NCBI GenBank assembly: GCA_026706165.1
Contig: JAPOZF010000071.1
Coordinates: forward strand, 1 to 5,615
From: Gemmatimonadota bacterium
GTDB taxonomy: Bacteria; Latescibacterota; UBA2968; UBA8231
Length of the DNA stretch: 5,615 nt
Reading direction: 5' to 3'
In this document: in pieces, positions 1-4,821 of the stretch
How positions within the stretch are numbered: the first letter of the stretch is position 1
How the letters are laid out: each line of letters begins with the position of its first letter
Translations under genes and position numbers: made by a program
The notes under the pieces: model-generated
The model's input: only the letters and a program-made list of their open reading frames with translations
The model's database searches: none
What the model was told of the DNA's origin: nothing

Positions 1-2
1 GT

Positions 3-101
3 GATGGTGGCAAGGGTAAAGTCCGGTGCTTTATTTGCGGGTGCGGGTGGTTCCGTATCAGAAACACGGAAATCCTGACAAGATGCGCATACGAGGATTG
101 A
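3..101 (+). CDS. Possible 3' end of a small Cys-rich (zinc-ribbon-like) protein, cut by the left edge
   Basis: This frame is open from the left edge and ends at a TGA at 99-101. The 32 visible codons include VRCFICGCGWF and later TRCAYED, giving a C-x2-C-x-C-x13-C spacing that could bind a metal. The family is not recognised and no start is visible. Without the upstream sequence, chance cannot be excluded, because a 32-codon open stretch is not rare at this moderate GC. It is followed 13 nt later by a strong Shine-Dalgarno and a tiny ORF, which would fit the end of one gene and the start of another in an operon. Low confidence. Confidence 0.2.
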   Translation, partial: DGGKGKVRCFICGCGWFRIRNTEILTRCAYED

Positions 102-114
102 GAGTACCGACCCG

Positions 115-122
115 AAGGAGGT
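115..122 (+). promoter_or_regulatory. Strong Shine-Dalgarno (AAGGAGGT)
   Basis: AAGGAGGT is a near-full complement of the 16S rRNA 3' end and lies 10 nt before an ATG at 133. It is the best ribosome-binding site in the window, and it serves only a 23-codon frame. It is therefore the main reason to list that ORF. Confidence 0.45.
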
Positions 123-132
123 GAAACGAGCC

Positions 133-204
133 ATGTTCGACCGGCCTTGTCTTGCCACGTGCTCATTTACACCTGACGAAATTGGCCAAGAAAGGGCTCA
201 GTAA
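133..204 (+). CDS. Small ORF of 23 codons with a strong RBS, function unknown
   Basis: The frame begins ATG (MFDRPCLATCSF...) and ends TAA at 202-204, encoding 23 residues with two cysteines (CLATC). The case for translation rests on the AAGGAGGT ribosome-binding site 10 nt upstream. There is no hydrophobic segment and no recognisable motif. It converges with the secreted-protein gene, whose stop lies only 10 nt further right, and I see no terminator hairpin between them. Alternatives are a truncated 5' remnant of a longer gene whose remainder was lost at a junction, a leader peptide, or a chance ORF. The +1 frame over the same DNA is also open to a TGA at about 230, so a frameshifted remnant is possible. 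Confidence 0.3.
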   Translation: MFDRPCLATCSFTPDEIGQERAQ

Positions 205-214
205 ACCAAGAGCG

Positions 215-1171
215 TCAGTCCAGCAATGAAGCCTTGATCAAGGCCCAGGAATCCGTTTTTACGACGGAGCCGGGGTCGCCTGTGGACTCGTCTCCGATCA
301 GGATGCCGTCCACCCATGAAGCCGCATCATTGAACACGTCGCCAACAGTCAGACCGGAATGGTCTCCCAAGGTATACAAGGCAGCTGCATAGTTCTGACT
401 CGCATCGTTATCATCGAAGTCCCAAACCTCGAACTGAAACCCTATGGTCTTCCCCGGAAACAGGTCCGATACCACGCTGCTTTCAGGTTCTTTGCGGATC
501 AGCATATCGAAAGGGGTTACGTAGAATTCCACGACCCAGAACACCGGATTCTCCCCCGACACGGAACCGCCGCCGTCACCATACGGAGGGTAACTCCACC
601 ACTGGTTATCTTCGTCGAACAAGACTTCTAGATACCGAAGAGTTACATGTGGTCCGTCGACCGGGATGGAAAAGGCGTGGTACATTTGAGCATCTTGTTC
701 CCAAATTCCCGAGTCGTCGTCCGTACCCCCAAAACGATTTGTAGGGTCTCTTCGGGGTGCCCCATCGTGGTCTCCGTCGATTTTTAGGTACATGTGATCC
801 TGATGACCACCGAGCACCGCGCCAAGGCTCAATTCCGGGCCTACAAAAACATTGTCGCTAAAAATGGCGGCAACATATATGCGAGGCGGGGTACGGCCCC
901 ATCCTATCCAGATCCTGAAATCCAGATCCGACGGATCGAATGCCTTCGTGACAGCGCTCCGGCGATGCGACTCGAAAACGGTAAAATCGAGGACCGTGAA
1001 CGTTGGCTCTCCGATCAACTCAATCCAGTCATCCACTACTCCATCCTTGAAATCGATACTAGACTCTTCGGCAATTTCGAGAATGGGGTAGATCCTGTCC
1101 CCCTGATGCCCGTACAGCAAAAGGGGACCGAACAAAGTCAATGCCGGTACTTTAAGCCATGTATTCTTCAT
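215..1171 (-). CDS. Secreted beta-sandwich (DOMON/CBM9-like) protein, function unknown
   Basis: A 318-residue protein. Residues 1-24 look like a signal peptide: MKNTWLK, then a hydrophobic run VPALTLFGPLLLYG. No clear AxA cleavage site or lipobox cysteine is seen. The mature part is acidic and aromatic-rich, with the 'DGVVDDW' opening (about 43-49), 'MYLKIDGDHDG' in the middle, 'VVEFYVTPFD' and 'GKTIGFQFEVWDFD' later. This is the usual order in the DOMON/CBM9-like sandwiches common in environmental bacteria, which bind carbohydrate or haem-like ligands; no catalytic site is visible. The frame stays open to a GTG at 1286-1288, but that extension would translate through an intrinsic terminator, so the ATG at 1169-1171 was chosen because it places the signal peptide at the N-terminus. 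An ATG at 1199-1201 is an alternative. Neither start has a strong RBS. GC (about 50%) is well below the genes to the right. The fold assignment is moderately sure; the role is unknown. Confidence 0.78.
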   Translation of the reverse strand: MKNTWLKVPALTLFGPLLLYGHQGDRIYPILEIAEESSIDFKDGVVDDWIELIGEPTFTVLDFTVFESHRRSAVTKAFDPSDLDFRIWIGWGRTPPRIYVAAIFSDNVFVGPELSLGAVLGGHQDHMYLKIDGDHDGAPRRDPTNRFGGTDDDSGIWEQDAQMYHAFSIPVDGPHVTLRYLEVLFDEDNQWWSYPPYGDGGGSVSGENPVFWVVEFYVTPFDMLIRKEPESSVVSDLFPGKTIGFQFEVWDFDDNDASQNYAAALYTLGDHSGLTVGDVFNDAASWVDGILIGDESTGDPGSVVKTDSWALIKASLLD

Positions 1172-1207
1172 TGCTCTCGTCTTATTCCCATCTCCTGCCA
1201 TACATAC

Positions 1208-1242
1208 AAAAAAGGAGCAGCGACGATTTGCCACTGCTCCTT
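1208..1242 (-). terminator. Intrinsic terminator, possibly an attenuator, just upstream of the secreted-protein gene
   Basis: Read on the minus strand, AAGGAGCAG (1242-1234) pairs perfectly with CTGCTCCTT (1220-1212) across a 13-nt loop and runs into six U (1213-1208). This is a canonical Rho-independent terminator. It ends the leader that carries the 18-codon mini-ORF, yet stands only 36 nt before the start at 1171. No clear promoter fits between the two. Either a short leader transcript ends here, or the element acts as an attenuator for the downstream gene. The structure is clear; the role is inferred. Confidence 0.72.
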
Positions 1243-1262
1243 CCCTACACCCATTTTGGTTC

Positions 1263-1319
1263 TTAACACGGATCTGTATTACATCCACCGCTGTCGGTAA
1301 CGCAGATGAAAACTTTCAT
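1263..1319 (-). CDS. 18-codon Cys-containing mini-ORF, possible leader peptide
   Basis: ATG at 1319-1317 to TAA at 1265-1263 encodes MKVFICVTDSGGCNTDPC, with three cysteines and GG before the second. A purine-rich AGGAAG (1328-1323) precedes the start, with a spacing on the short side. An in-frame ATG at 1356-1358 would lengthen it to 31 residues but has no RBS. The stop codon lies 20 nt before the intrinsic terminator, so the ORF sits where a leader peptide or a tiny stand-alone gene would. The cysteine spacing could suit a small modified peptide or metal ligand, but no maturation enzyme is in the window. A chance ORF is quite possible. Confidence 0.3.
   Translation of the reverse strand: MKVFICVTDSGGCNTDPC
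1306..1319. repeat. 14-bp palindrome over the mini-ORF start
   Basis: ATGAAA and TTTCAT form a perfect inverted repeat separated by only AC, and it exactly covers the ATG and first codons of the mini-ORF. It is too tight for a stable RNA hairpin, so if functional it would more likely be a protein-binding half-site pair. Palindromes of this size also occur by chance. Confidence 0.25.
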
Positions 1320-1559
1320 GATCTTCCTGCTTTCTCCAAAAACGAGATGGGGTTGCATGTCTGCACTACTCGATTCAGTGCGCACGGGGCAGCAACGCGC
1401 GCGTCGCCGTTACCCTCTCCTTTCTCCTGCCCAAGTCGTCCATCTATGTAGCACATGCTGATACTCCCGCTCGTTCAGTCCGGTTTCCGGGGGGCAGGAT
1501 CGCCGCAAGTACTGCTTCCTTCGACTCCCCCGCGACCCCTGTTTCATTCAGGATGTAAG
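1320..1559. other. Non-coding stretch with no supportable gene
   Basis: No reading frame here has both a start with a ribosome-binding site and a recognisable protein. Short purine-rich tracts (about 1415-1435 on the minus strand) and a CCGGTTTCCGG motif near 1480-1490 are the only local structures. On the minus strand a short open stretch (1495-1539) reads GVAGESKEAVLAAIL. This resembles the 'GIPxDAKEAxxxAxL' segment near the C-terminus of anhydro-N-acetylmuramic acid kinase, but it is too short to call a pseudogene. The stretch lies between two minus-strand terminators. Confidence 0.5.
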
Positions 1560-1606
1560 AAAAAAAAAAGCAGTGGGTCAAGAGGTTTTTGCGAGCGACC
1601 CACGCT
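1560..1606 (-). terminator. Intrinsic terminator with a ten-U tract, minus strand
   Basis: On the minus strand GTGGGTC (1603-1597) pairs with GACCCAC (1579-1573). Three more pairs, AGC with GCT, extend the stem past one bulged base. The loop is 17 nt, and ten consecutive U (1569-1560) follow. This is a good Rho-independent terminator for leftward transcription. No protein gene on the minus strand explains it, because the DNA to its right is the upstream region and body of a plus-strand gene. It is therefore orphaned, or it ends a non-coding transcript. Confidence 0.62.
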
Positions 1607-1781
1607 ACCATCGCGGCACGTCCGGGGCTCGACTTTGATTGCGTCTGAATTCGAAAGAAACAGACAATGTGTAACAAATCCCGTGGGGGGGCGCACCGTC
1701 AGTGTACGGTACCATCGGCATCGATATCTTCCCGGCTCCACCCGCCGTCCTCCACAGGCAAAGCCGATTGTGCGATCGGGC
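1560..1781 (-). ncRNA. Candidate structured leftward RNA ending at the terminator
   Basis: Upstream of the minus-strand terminator lie three further short inverted repeats in a row: CCGAT/ATCGG (1764-1779, 6-nt loop), ACCGT/ACGGT (1695-1710, 6-nt loop) and GTCTG/CAGAC (1643-1665, 13-nt loop). Three small hairpins followed by a terminator and no ORF is the outline of a small RNA or a decayed leader. It would be antisense to the 5' region of the plus-strand gene at 1826. I recognise no known RNA family, and five-base-pair stems are individually weak evidence. The 5' boundary given is simply the outermost hairpin. Confidence 0.2.
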
Positions 1782-1810
1782 GAATGGTTCAACTGTAGAC
1801 GGAATTTAAA

Positions 1811-1815
1811 AAGGA
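1811..1815 (+). promoter_or_regulatory. Ribosome-binding site deciding the start at 1826
   Basis: AAGGA lies 10 nt before the ATG at 1826-1828. A TTG at 1817-1819 is in frame but only 1 nt from this site, so it is too close to be used. This places the N-terminus at MNLEKEHEDC. Confidence 0.6.
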
Positions 1816-1825
1816 CTTGGCAAAG

Positions 1826-3547
1826 ATGAACCTGGAAAAAGAGCACGAAGACTGCGTGACCCGCCCGCGCCGTCTCCTGAACCACAACGACCCGGCCTTC
1901 TTCAACTACCGCCCCTCGCTGCTGCCGCCTGAGGAGTACGCCGAGGTGGTGCTCGACTTCACCCGGTGGGAGGAGTTCCGCTTCGACTCGGTCCTGTGGG
2001 ATGTCGACGGGGCCATGGCCTGTTACCCGAGCAGGTTGCTGCCCCACTACCCTAGCCTGAAGGAGTGGCTCGACGCCGGCAACGACTTCCTGCCGCAGGT
2101 GGTGTCCCTGTCGCGGCAGCGCGGGCTCGAAGTGTTCCTGTCGTTCCGCGTCAACGCCGGCCAGGATCCCAACTTCGACTTGGCGCCGATGCGCGGCAGC
2201 AGGGAGTGGCTCGTCGACTTCGAGGAGGATCCGGAGAAGCCGCCGCGGCTCGAGCTGCCGCGGCTGGACGGCGAGGTCAGCATGAAGAAGCTCGACTACG
2301 CCAACCCCGAGGTGCGCGCTTTCCAGCTCGGGGTGCTGGGCGAGCTGGCCGGCTACGACGTCGACGGGCTGCAGCTCGATTTCGCCAGGGGCGCCCCTTT
2401 CCTGCGGGTCGGCCACCAGTGGGAGCTGCGCGGCGAGCTCACCCGGTTCATGCGCGAGGTGCGGGAGATGATGCGGCGGCGGGCGCGGGAACGGGGGCGG
2501 CCGCTGCTGCTGGCGGCGCGCGTCGCCGAGTCCATCGAGGGGTGCCGCTTCGACGGCATCGACATCGAGACCTGGGTGCGGGAAGGGCTGGTCGATCTGC
2601 TGATCGCGGGGGCGCGCTCGTTCGACGTCGACATCGCCGCGTTCAAGCGGCTCCCCGGTTCGGAGCGGGTGAAGGTGTACCCGTGCCACGACAACCACCA
2701 TTCCTCGGACGGGTACAAGTGCACGCCGCTGCCGGTGCTGCGCGGGTTGGCGTCGAAGTGGTGGCGCCAGGGGGCCGACGGCATCGCCGTATTCAACTTC
2801 CGGTGCTCGGACGACCGCGCCGTGGAAGCGGCCGGACTGCGGCCGAAGCCGGTGAGTCCCTGCCATCTTCAGGACTGGGACACGAACCGGACCTTCCTGT
2901 CGGAAGCTGGTGATCCGGGGAAGCTGGCGGGAAAGAAGAAGACCTTCGCCCTGCAGCGGCGCTCAGGCGGAGCCCCGTGGGAGTTCGGGTACCCCGAGGA
3001 CGGGATCACAGTCATCCACGCCTTCCAGAATGCCAATGCCCTGGCTCCGCTGCCGGCGCAGCTGGGGCGGCACGGCAGGGGGGTCACTTACTTCAAGCTT
3101 TACGTCGGCGAATCAGCCCGGAGTCTGGGCAGCTGCGAGGCGCGGCTGCGCCTGCTGGCGTCCGACGAGGCCGAGGACGGCCCGGAGGAACAGCGGGTCG
3201 GCAGCGGGCTGATCCGGCGCAATCCCTACGTCTGGGGGGACGGCCTCTACACCGTTGCGATGGCGAGGGAGACCGCCGGACGGCTGGAGATCCGCTTCAA
3301 CAACATCCGCCTGCGCCTGGCCGCGGTCGACGAAGGCTGGCTGGTCTATCCGGTAGCCGGTGCGGCGCTGGCGAGCGGGGAGAACCTACTGACAGTGAAG
3401 CTCGAGGAAGGCAGCGAGGGGATCAGCATCGAGAAGGTGGAGCTGGACCTGGCGTCGGATCCCACGGATAGCCTGGAAGATCCCGGCGCACAGGCGCCCG
3501 GCTCGCAGGGCGCCGCAAGGGATTCCCGGGACGCGGCACCAGGGTAG
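1826..3547 (+). CDS. Family-10-like glycosyl hydrolase (GHL10/DUF187-type TIM barrel), non-secreted
   Basis: A 573-residue protein. Residues about 18-350 follow the pattern of glycosyl-hydrolase-like barrels. 'NHNDPAF' and 'DSVLWDVDG' come first (about 19-62), then 'GLEVFLSFRVN' (100-110), 'YANPEVRAF' (158-166), 'DVDGLQLDFAR' (178-188, with D185 at a strand end), 'GIDIETWVREGLVDLLI' (244-260) and 'GADGIAVFNFR' near 325. The acidic residues D185 and E248 sit where such barrels carry active-site acids, but catalysis is not proven. Residues about 400-540 read as an extra beta-rich, possibly sugar-binding, domain. The last 30 or so are a Gly/Ala/Asp/Pro tail that is probably disordered. There is no signal peptide or membrane segment, so a cytoplasmic role on imported glycosides, or an unusual export route, is inferred. 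It is alone on the plus strand, convergent with the aldolase operon. The family is fairly sure; the substrate is unknown. Confidence 0.85.
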   Translation: MNLEKEHEDCVTRPRRLLNHNDPAFFNYRPSLLPPEEYAEVVLDFTRWEEFRFDSVLWDVDGAMACYPSRLLPHYPSLKEWLDAGNDFLPQVVSLSRQRGLEVFLSFRVNAGQDPNFDLAPMRGSREWLVDFEEDPEKPPRLELPRLDGEVSMKKLDYANPEVRAFQLGVLGELAGYDVDGLQLDFARGAPFLRVGHQWELRGELTRFMREVREMMRRRARERGRPLLLAARVAESIEGCRFDGIDIETWVREGLVDLLIAGARSFDVDIAAFKRLPGSERVKVYPCHDNHHSSDGYKCTPLPVLRGLASKWWRQGADGIAVFNFRCSDDRAVEAAGLRPKPVSPCHLQDWDTNRTFLSEAGDPGKLAGKKKTFALQRRSGGAPWEFGYPEDGITVIHAFQNANALAPLPAQLGRHGRGVTYFKLYVGESARSLGSCEARLRLLASDEAEDGPEEQRVGSGLIRRNPYVWGDGLYTVAMARETAGRLEIRFNNIRLRLAAVDEGWLVYPVAGAALASGENLLTVKLEEGSEGISIEKVELDLASDPTDSLEDPGAQAPGSQGAARDSRDAAPG

Positions 3548-3588
3548 GGGAGGCCCGAAAAGAACCGGTCGGGGCCTGCGCGCTCCCC
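3547..3588. terminator. GC-rich hairpin between convergent genes, probable bidirectional terminator
   Basis: AGGCCC (3551-3556) pairs with GGGCCT (3572-3577), and outer GGGG (3547-3550) can pair with CCCC (3585-3588) across an unpaired stretch on one side. It begins at the last base of the barrel gene's stop codon and ends 6 nt before the stop of the coiled-coil gene. There is no U tract on either strand, so termination would depend on the stem or on Rho. Confidence 0.4.
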
Positions 3589-3594
3589 GAAACC

Positions 3595-3921
3595 TCAGTC
3601 CTCCTCCGACAGGCCCTTGAGCAAGTCGTCGAGGGTGTGAAGCTTCTCCGCTTCGAGGGCCTTCACCAGAAGCGTGAGGTTTTCCATCTCTCGCCGGCGT
3701 CTCTCCTGCGCCTCCCGTTCCCACTGGAGGCTCCTCTCCGCCGACTCGATAAACCCCTGAAGGCACCTGGCTTCCGCGGAACCGGGCTTGAAACGGTCCC
3801 TCAACCGGCGCCAGTACTCCAGCTTTTCCGCCTCCTCCGCCTCCGTTCTCTTCTTGTATTCGAAGACCTGTTTCACCTCGGCGATCTGGGCTTTCAGAAA
3901 CGCAACTCCATCAAACGCCAT
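3595..3921 (-). CDS. Small coiled-coil protein, function unknown
   Basis: A 108-residue, highly charged protein (MAFDGVAFLKAQ... to ...LLKGLSEED). It is nearly all predicted helix: a lysine/glutamate-rich stretch at about 15-35 (KKRTEAEEAEKLEYW), a short break near 'FKPGSAE' (about 45-51), then a second heptad-like helix through 'EREAQERRRREMENL' to 'KALEAEKLHTLDDLL'. This suggests a helical hairpin or an oligomerising scaffold. There is no signal peptide, transmembrane segment or recognised domain. The start at 3919-3921 was chosen over an upstream ATG at 4047 because AGGAGG sits 9 nt before it, and because the upstream extension has no helical pattern and crosses a perfect hairpin. It lies 122 nt downstream of the aldolase on the same strand and could be co-transcribed by readthrough. 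I do not recognise the family. Confidence 0.75.
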   Translation of the reverse strand: MAFDGVAFLKAQIAEVKQVFEYKKRTEAEEAEKLEYWRRLRDRFKPGSAEARCLQGFIESAERSLQWEREAQERRRREMENLTLLVKALEAEKLHTLDDLLKGLSEED

Positions 3922-3930
3922 CAGACTCAA

Positions 3931-3936
3931 CCTCCT
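3931..3936 (-). promoter_or_regulatory. Ribosome-binding site AGGAGG deciding the start at 3921
   Basis: On the minus strand AGGAGG stands 9 nt before the ATG at 3921-3919, which is ideal spacing. This fixes the 108-residue start instead of the longer in-frame ORF. Confidence 0.7.
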
Positions 3937-3974
3937 GACAGCCCCCGGAAATGCGGGAGCGCTCGTCCGCTCAT

Positions 3975-4001
3975 CGGCGTTCCGGACGTTTCGGAACGCC
4001 G
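3975..4001. repeat. Perfect 10-bp inverted repeat between aldolase and coiled-coil genes
   Basis: CGGCGTTCCG (3975-3984) and its exact complement CGGAACGCCG (3992-4001) flank a 7-nt loop. It is a very stable hairpin on either strand, 43 nt past the aldolase stop on the transcribed strand. No U tract follows, so it may be a Rho-type or 3'-end-stabilising hairpin, or one copy of a dispersed palindromic (REP-like) repeat. Confidence 0.6.
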
Positions 4002-4043
4002 GAATCTGTAACCAGACAGCCGGCCCCCGACCAGCCTGAAAGC

Positions 4044-4811
4044 TCACTCCTCCAGGCTGCGGAACGCCTCCACCCCGGCCTTCGCCGCGGCACCGAGCAG
4101 CATGTAGTCGGTGCCGTACACGTGAAACCGGAAGCCCATCTCGTTGCGGGCCCGAAGTTCCCCGGGCGAGGGGACCCCGACGCCGATCGCCACGCCCCGC
4201 TTTCTGCCGGTCTCCGCCGCAGCCTCCATCGCCTCCTCGAGCTCGGGGAACGGCTGCCGCATCGGGTTGAGCCCCAGCGACAGGCAGAGATCGAAGAGCC
4301 CGAAGAACAGGGCGTCGACCCCGGGGACGGCCGCGATTTCGTCGAGGTTGTCCAGCGCCTCCCTTGTTTCGACGATCAGGGCGACGAGGATGTTGTCGTT
4401 GGCGCCGGCGTAGTACTCCTCGTAGTCGAAGGTGTAGCGCGAGGCGCGCAGGGGGCCGAACCCGCGCGAGCCCTGCGGCGGGTAGCGGGTGGCGGCGACG
4501 ATGGCGGCGGCCTCCCGGGCGGTGCGCACCATCGGCACGAGAATGCCCATGCCGCCGATGTCGAGGGCGCGCTGGATGAACACCGGGTCGGCGCTCGGGA
4601 CGCGCACGACCGGGACCGCCTCCTGCCCGATGGCCATCAGCATGTGCTCGACCTCGGCGCTGTCGAGGCCGTTGTGCTCGGTCTCGATGATGAGGAAATC
4701 GTACCCCGCCATGGCCATCAGCTCGGCGGCGTTGGGAGACCCCAGCCCCAGCATCGCCCCCAGGACGGGACGGCCGGCCAGCAGCTTCTCGCGAACCTCG
4801 TTTTTCCGCAT
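4044..4811 (-). CDS. HpcH/HpaI-family class II aldolase
   Basis: A 255-residue protein, full length for the family (about 250-265). HpcH/HpaI enzymes are metal-dependent aldolases that cleave or form 4-hydroxy-2-keto acids, releasing pyruvate plus an aldehyde. The visible hallmarks are 'IIETEHNGLD' with H46, 'PVVRVPS' with R70, 'QRALDIGGMGILVPMV' (80-95), 'RYPPQGSRGFGP' (109-120), metal ligand E148 in 'LIVETREALDN', and D174 in 'GLFDLCLSLGL'. These match H45, R70, E149 and D175 of E. coli HpaI in order and spacing, so it is probably active. The start at 4809-4811 is supported by GAGG 6 nt upstream, overlapping the stop of the preceding PhyH-type gene; the frame is open far upstream, but only as a shadow of that gene. 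The close spacing indicates one operon. The exact substrate (for example a 2-keto-3-deoxy sugar acid) cannot be told from sequence. Confidence 0.95.
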   Translation of the reverse strand: MRKNEVREKLLAGRPVLGAMLGLGSPNAAELMAMAGYDFLIIETEHNGLDSAEVEHMLMAIGQEAVPVVRVPSADPVFIQRALDIGGMGILVPMVRTAREAAAIVAATRYPPQGSRGFGPLRASRYTFDYEEYYAGANDNILVALIVETREALDNLDEIAAVPGVDALFFGLFDLCLSLGLNPMRQPFPELEEAMEAAAETGRKRGVAIGVGVPSPGELRARNEMGFRFHVYGTDYMLLGAAAKAGVEAFRSLEE

Positions 4812-4817
4812 CGCTCG

Positions 4818-4821
4818 CCTC
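4818..4821 (-). promoter_or_regulatory. Aldolase RBS overlapping the upstream stop codon
   Basis: On the minus strand GAGG occupies 4821-4818, sharing bases with the TGA stop (4822-4820) of the PhyH-type gene and lying 6 nt before the aldolase ATG. This arrangement is typical of translational coupling. Confidence 0.55.

Noticed and set aside
1172..1288. GTG start at 1288 for the secreted protein
   Set aside because: It would place an intrinsic terminator inside the coding region and bury the signal peptide 39 residues in.
1261..1330. Riboswitch-like 'GTTACCGA' motif on the minus strand, reminiscent of the GEMM (c-di-GMP-I) 3' signature
   Set aside because: The rest of the GEMM core (the conserved GCACAGGGCAAACC-like and GNRA/receptor segments) could not be found upstream, so the match is only a short chance string.
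1634..1670. Possible sigma-70 promoter for the barrel gene (TTGATT ... GACAAT)
   Set aside because: The spacing of about 22 nt is too long and the -10 match is poor.
1544..2866. Long minus-strand open frame of about 440 codons opposite the barrel gene
   Set aside because: It is rich in Arg, His, Pro and Val with no domain pattern, as expected for the antisense of high-GC coding DNA, and it also runs through the terminator and U tract.
2065..2913. Plus-strand open frame of 282 codons inside the barrel gene
   Set aside because: It is a +1-frame shadow made of Ala/Arg/Gly runs; the overlapping frame has recognisable family motifs.
3637..4011. Plus-strand ORF of 124 codons opposite the coiled-coil gene
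   Set aside because: It has no RBS and a Leu/Arg/Pro-rich antisense composition; the minus strand has the AGGAGG-supported start.
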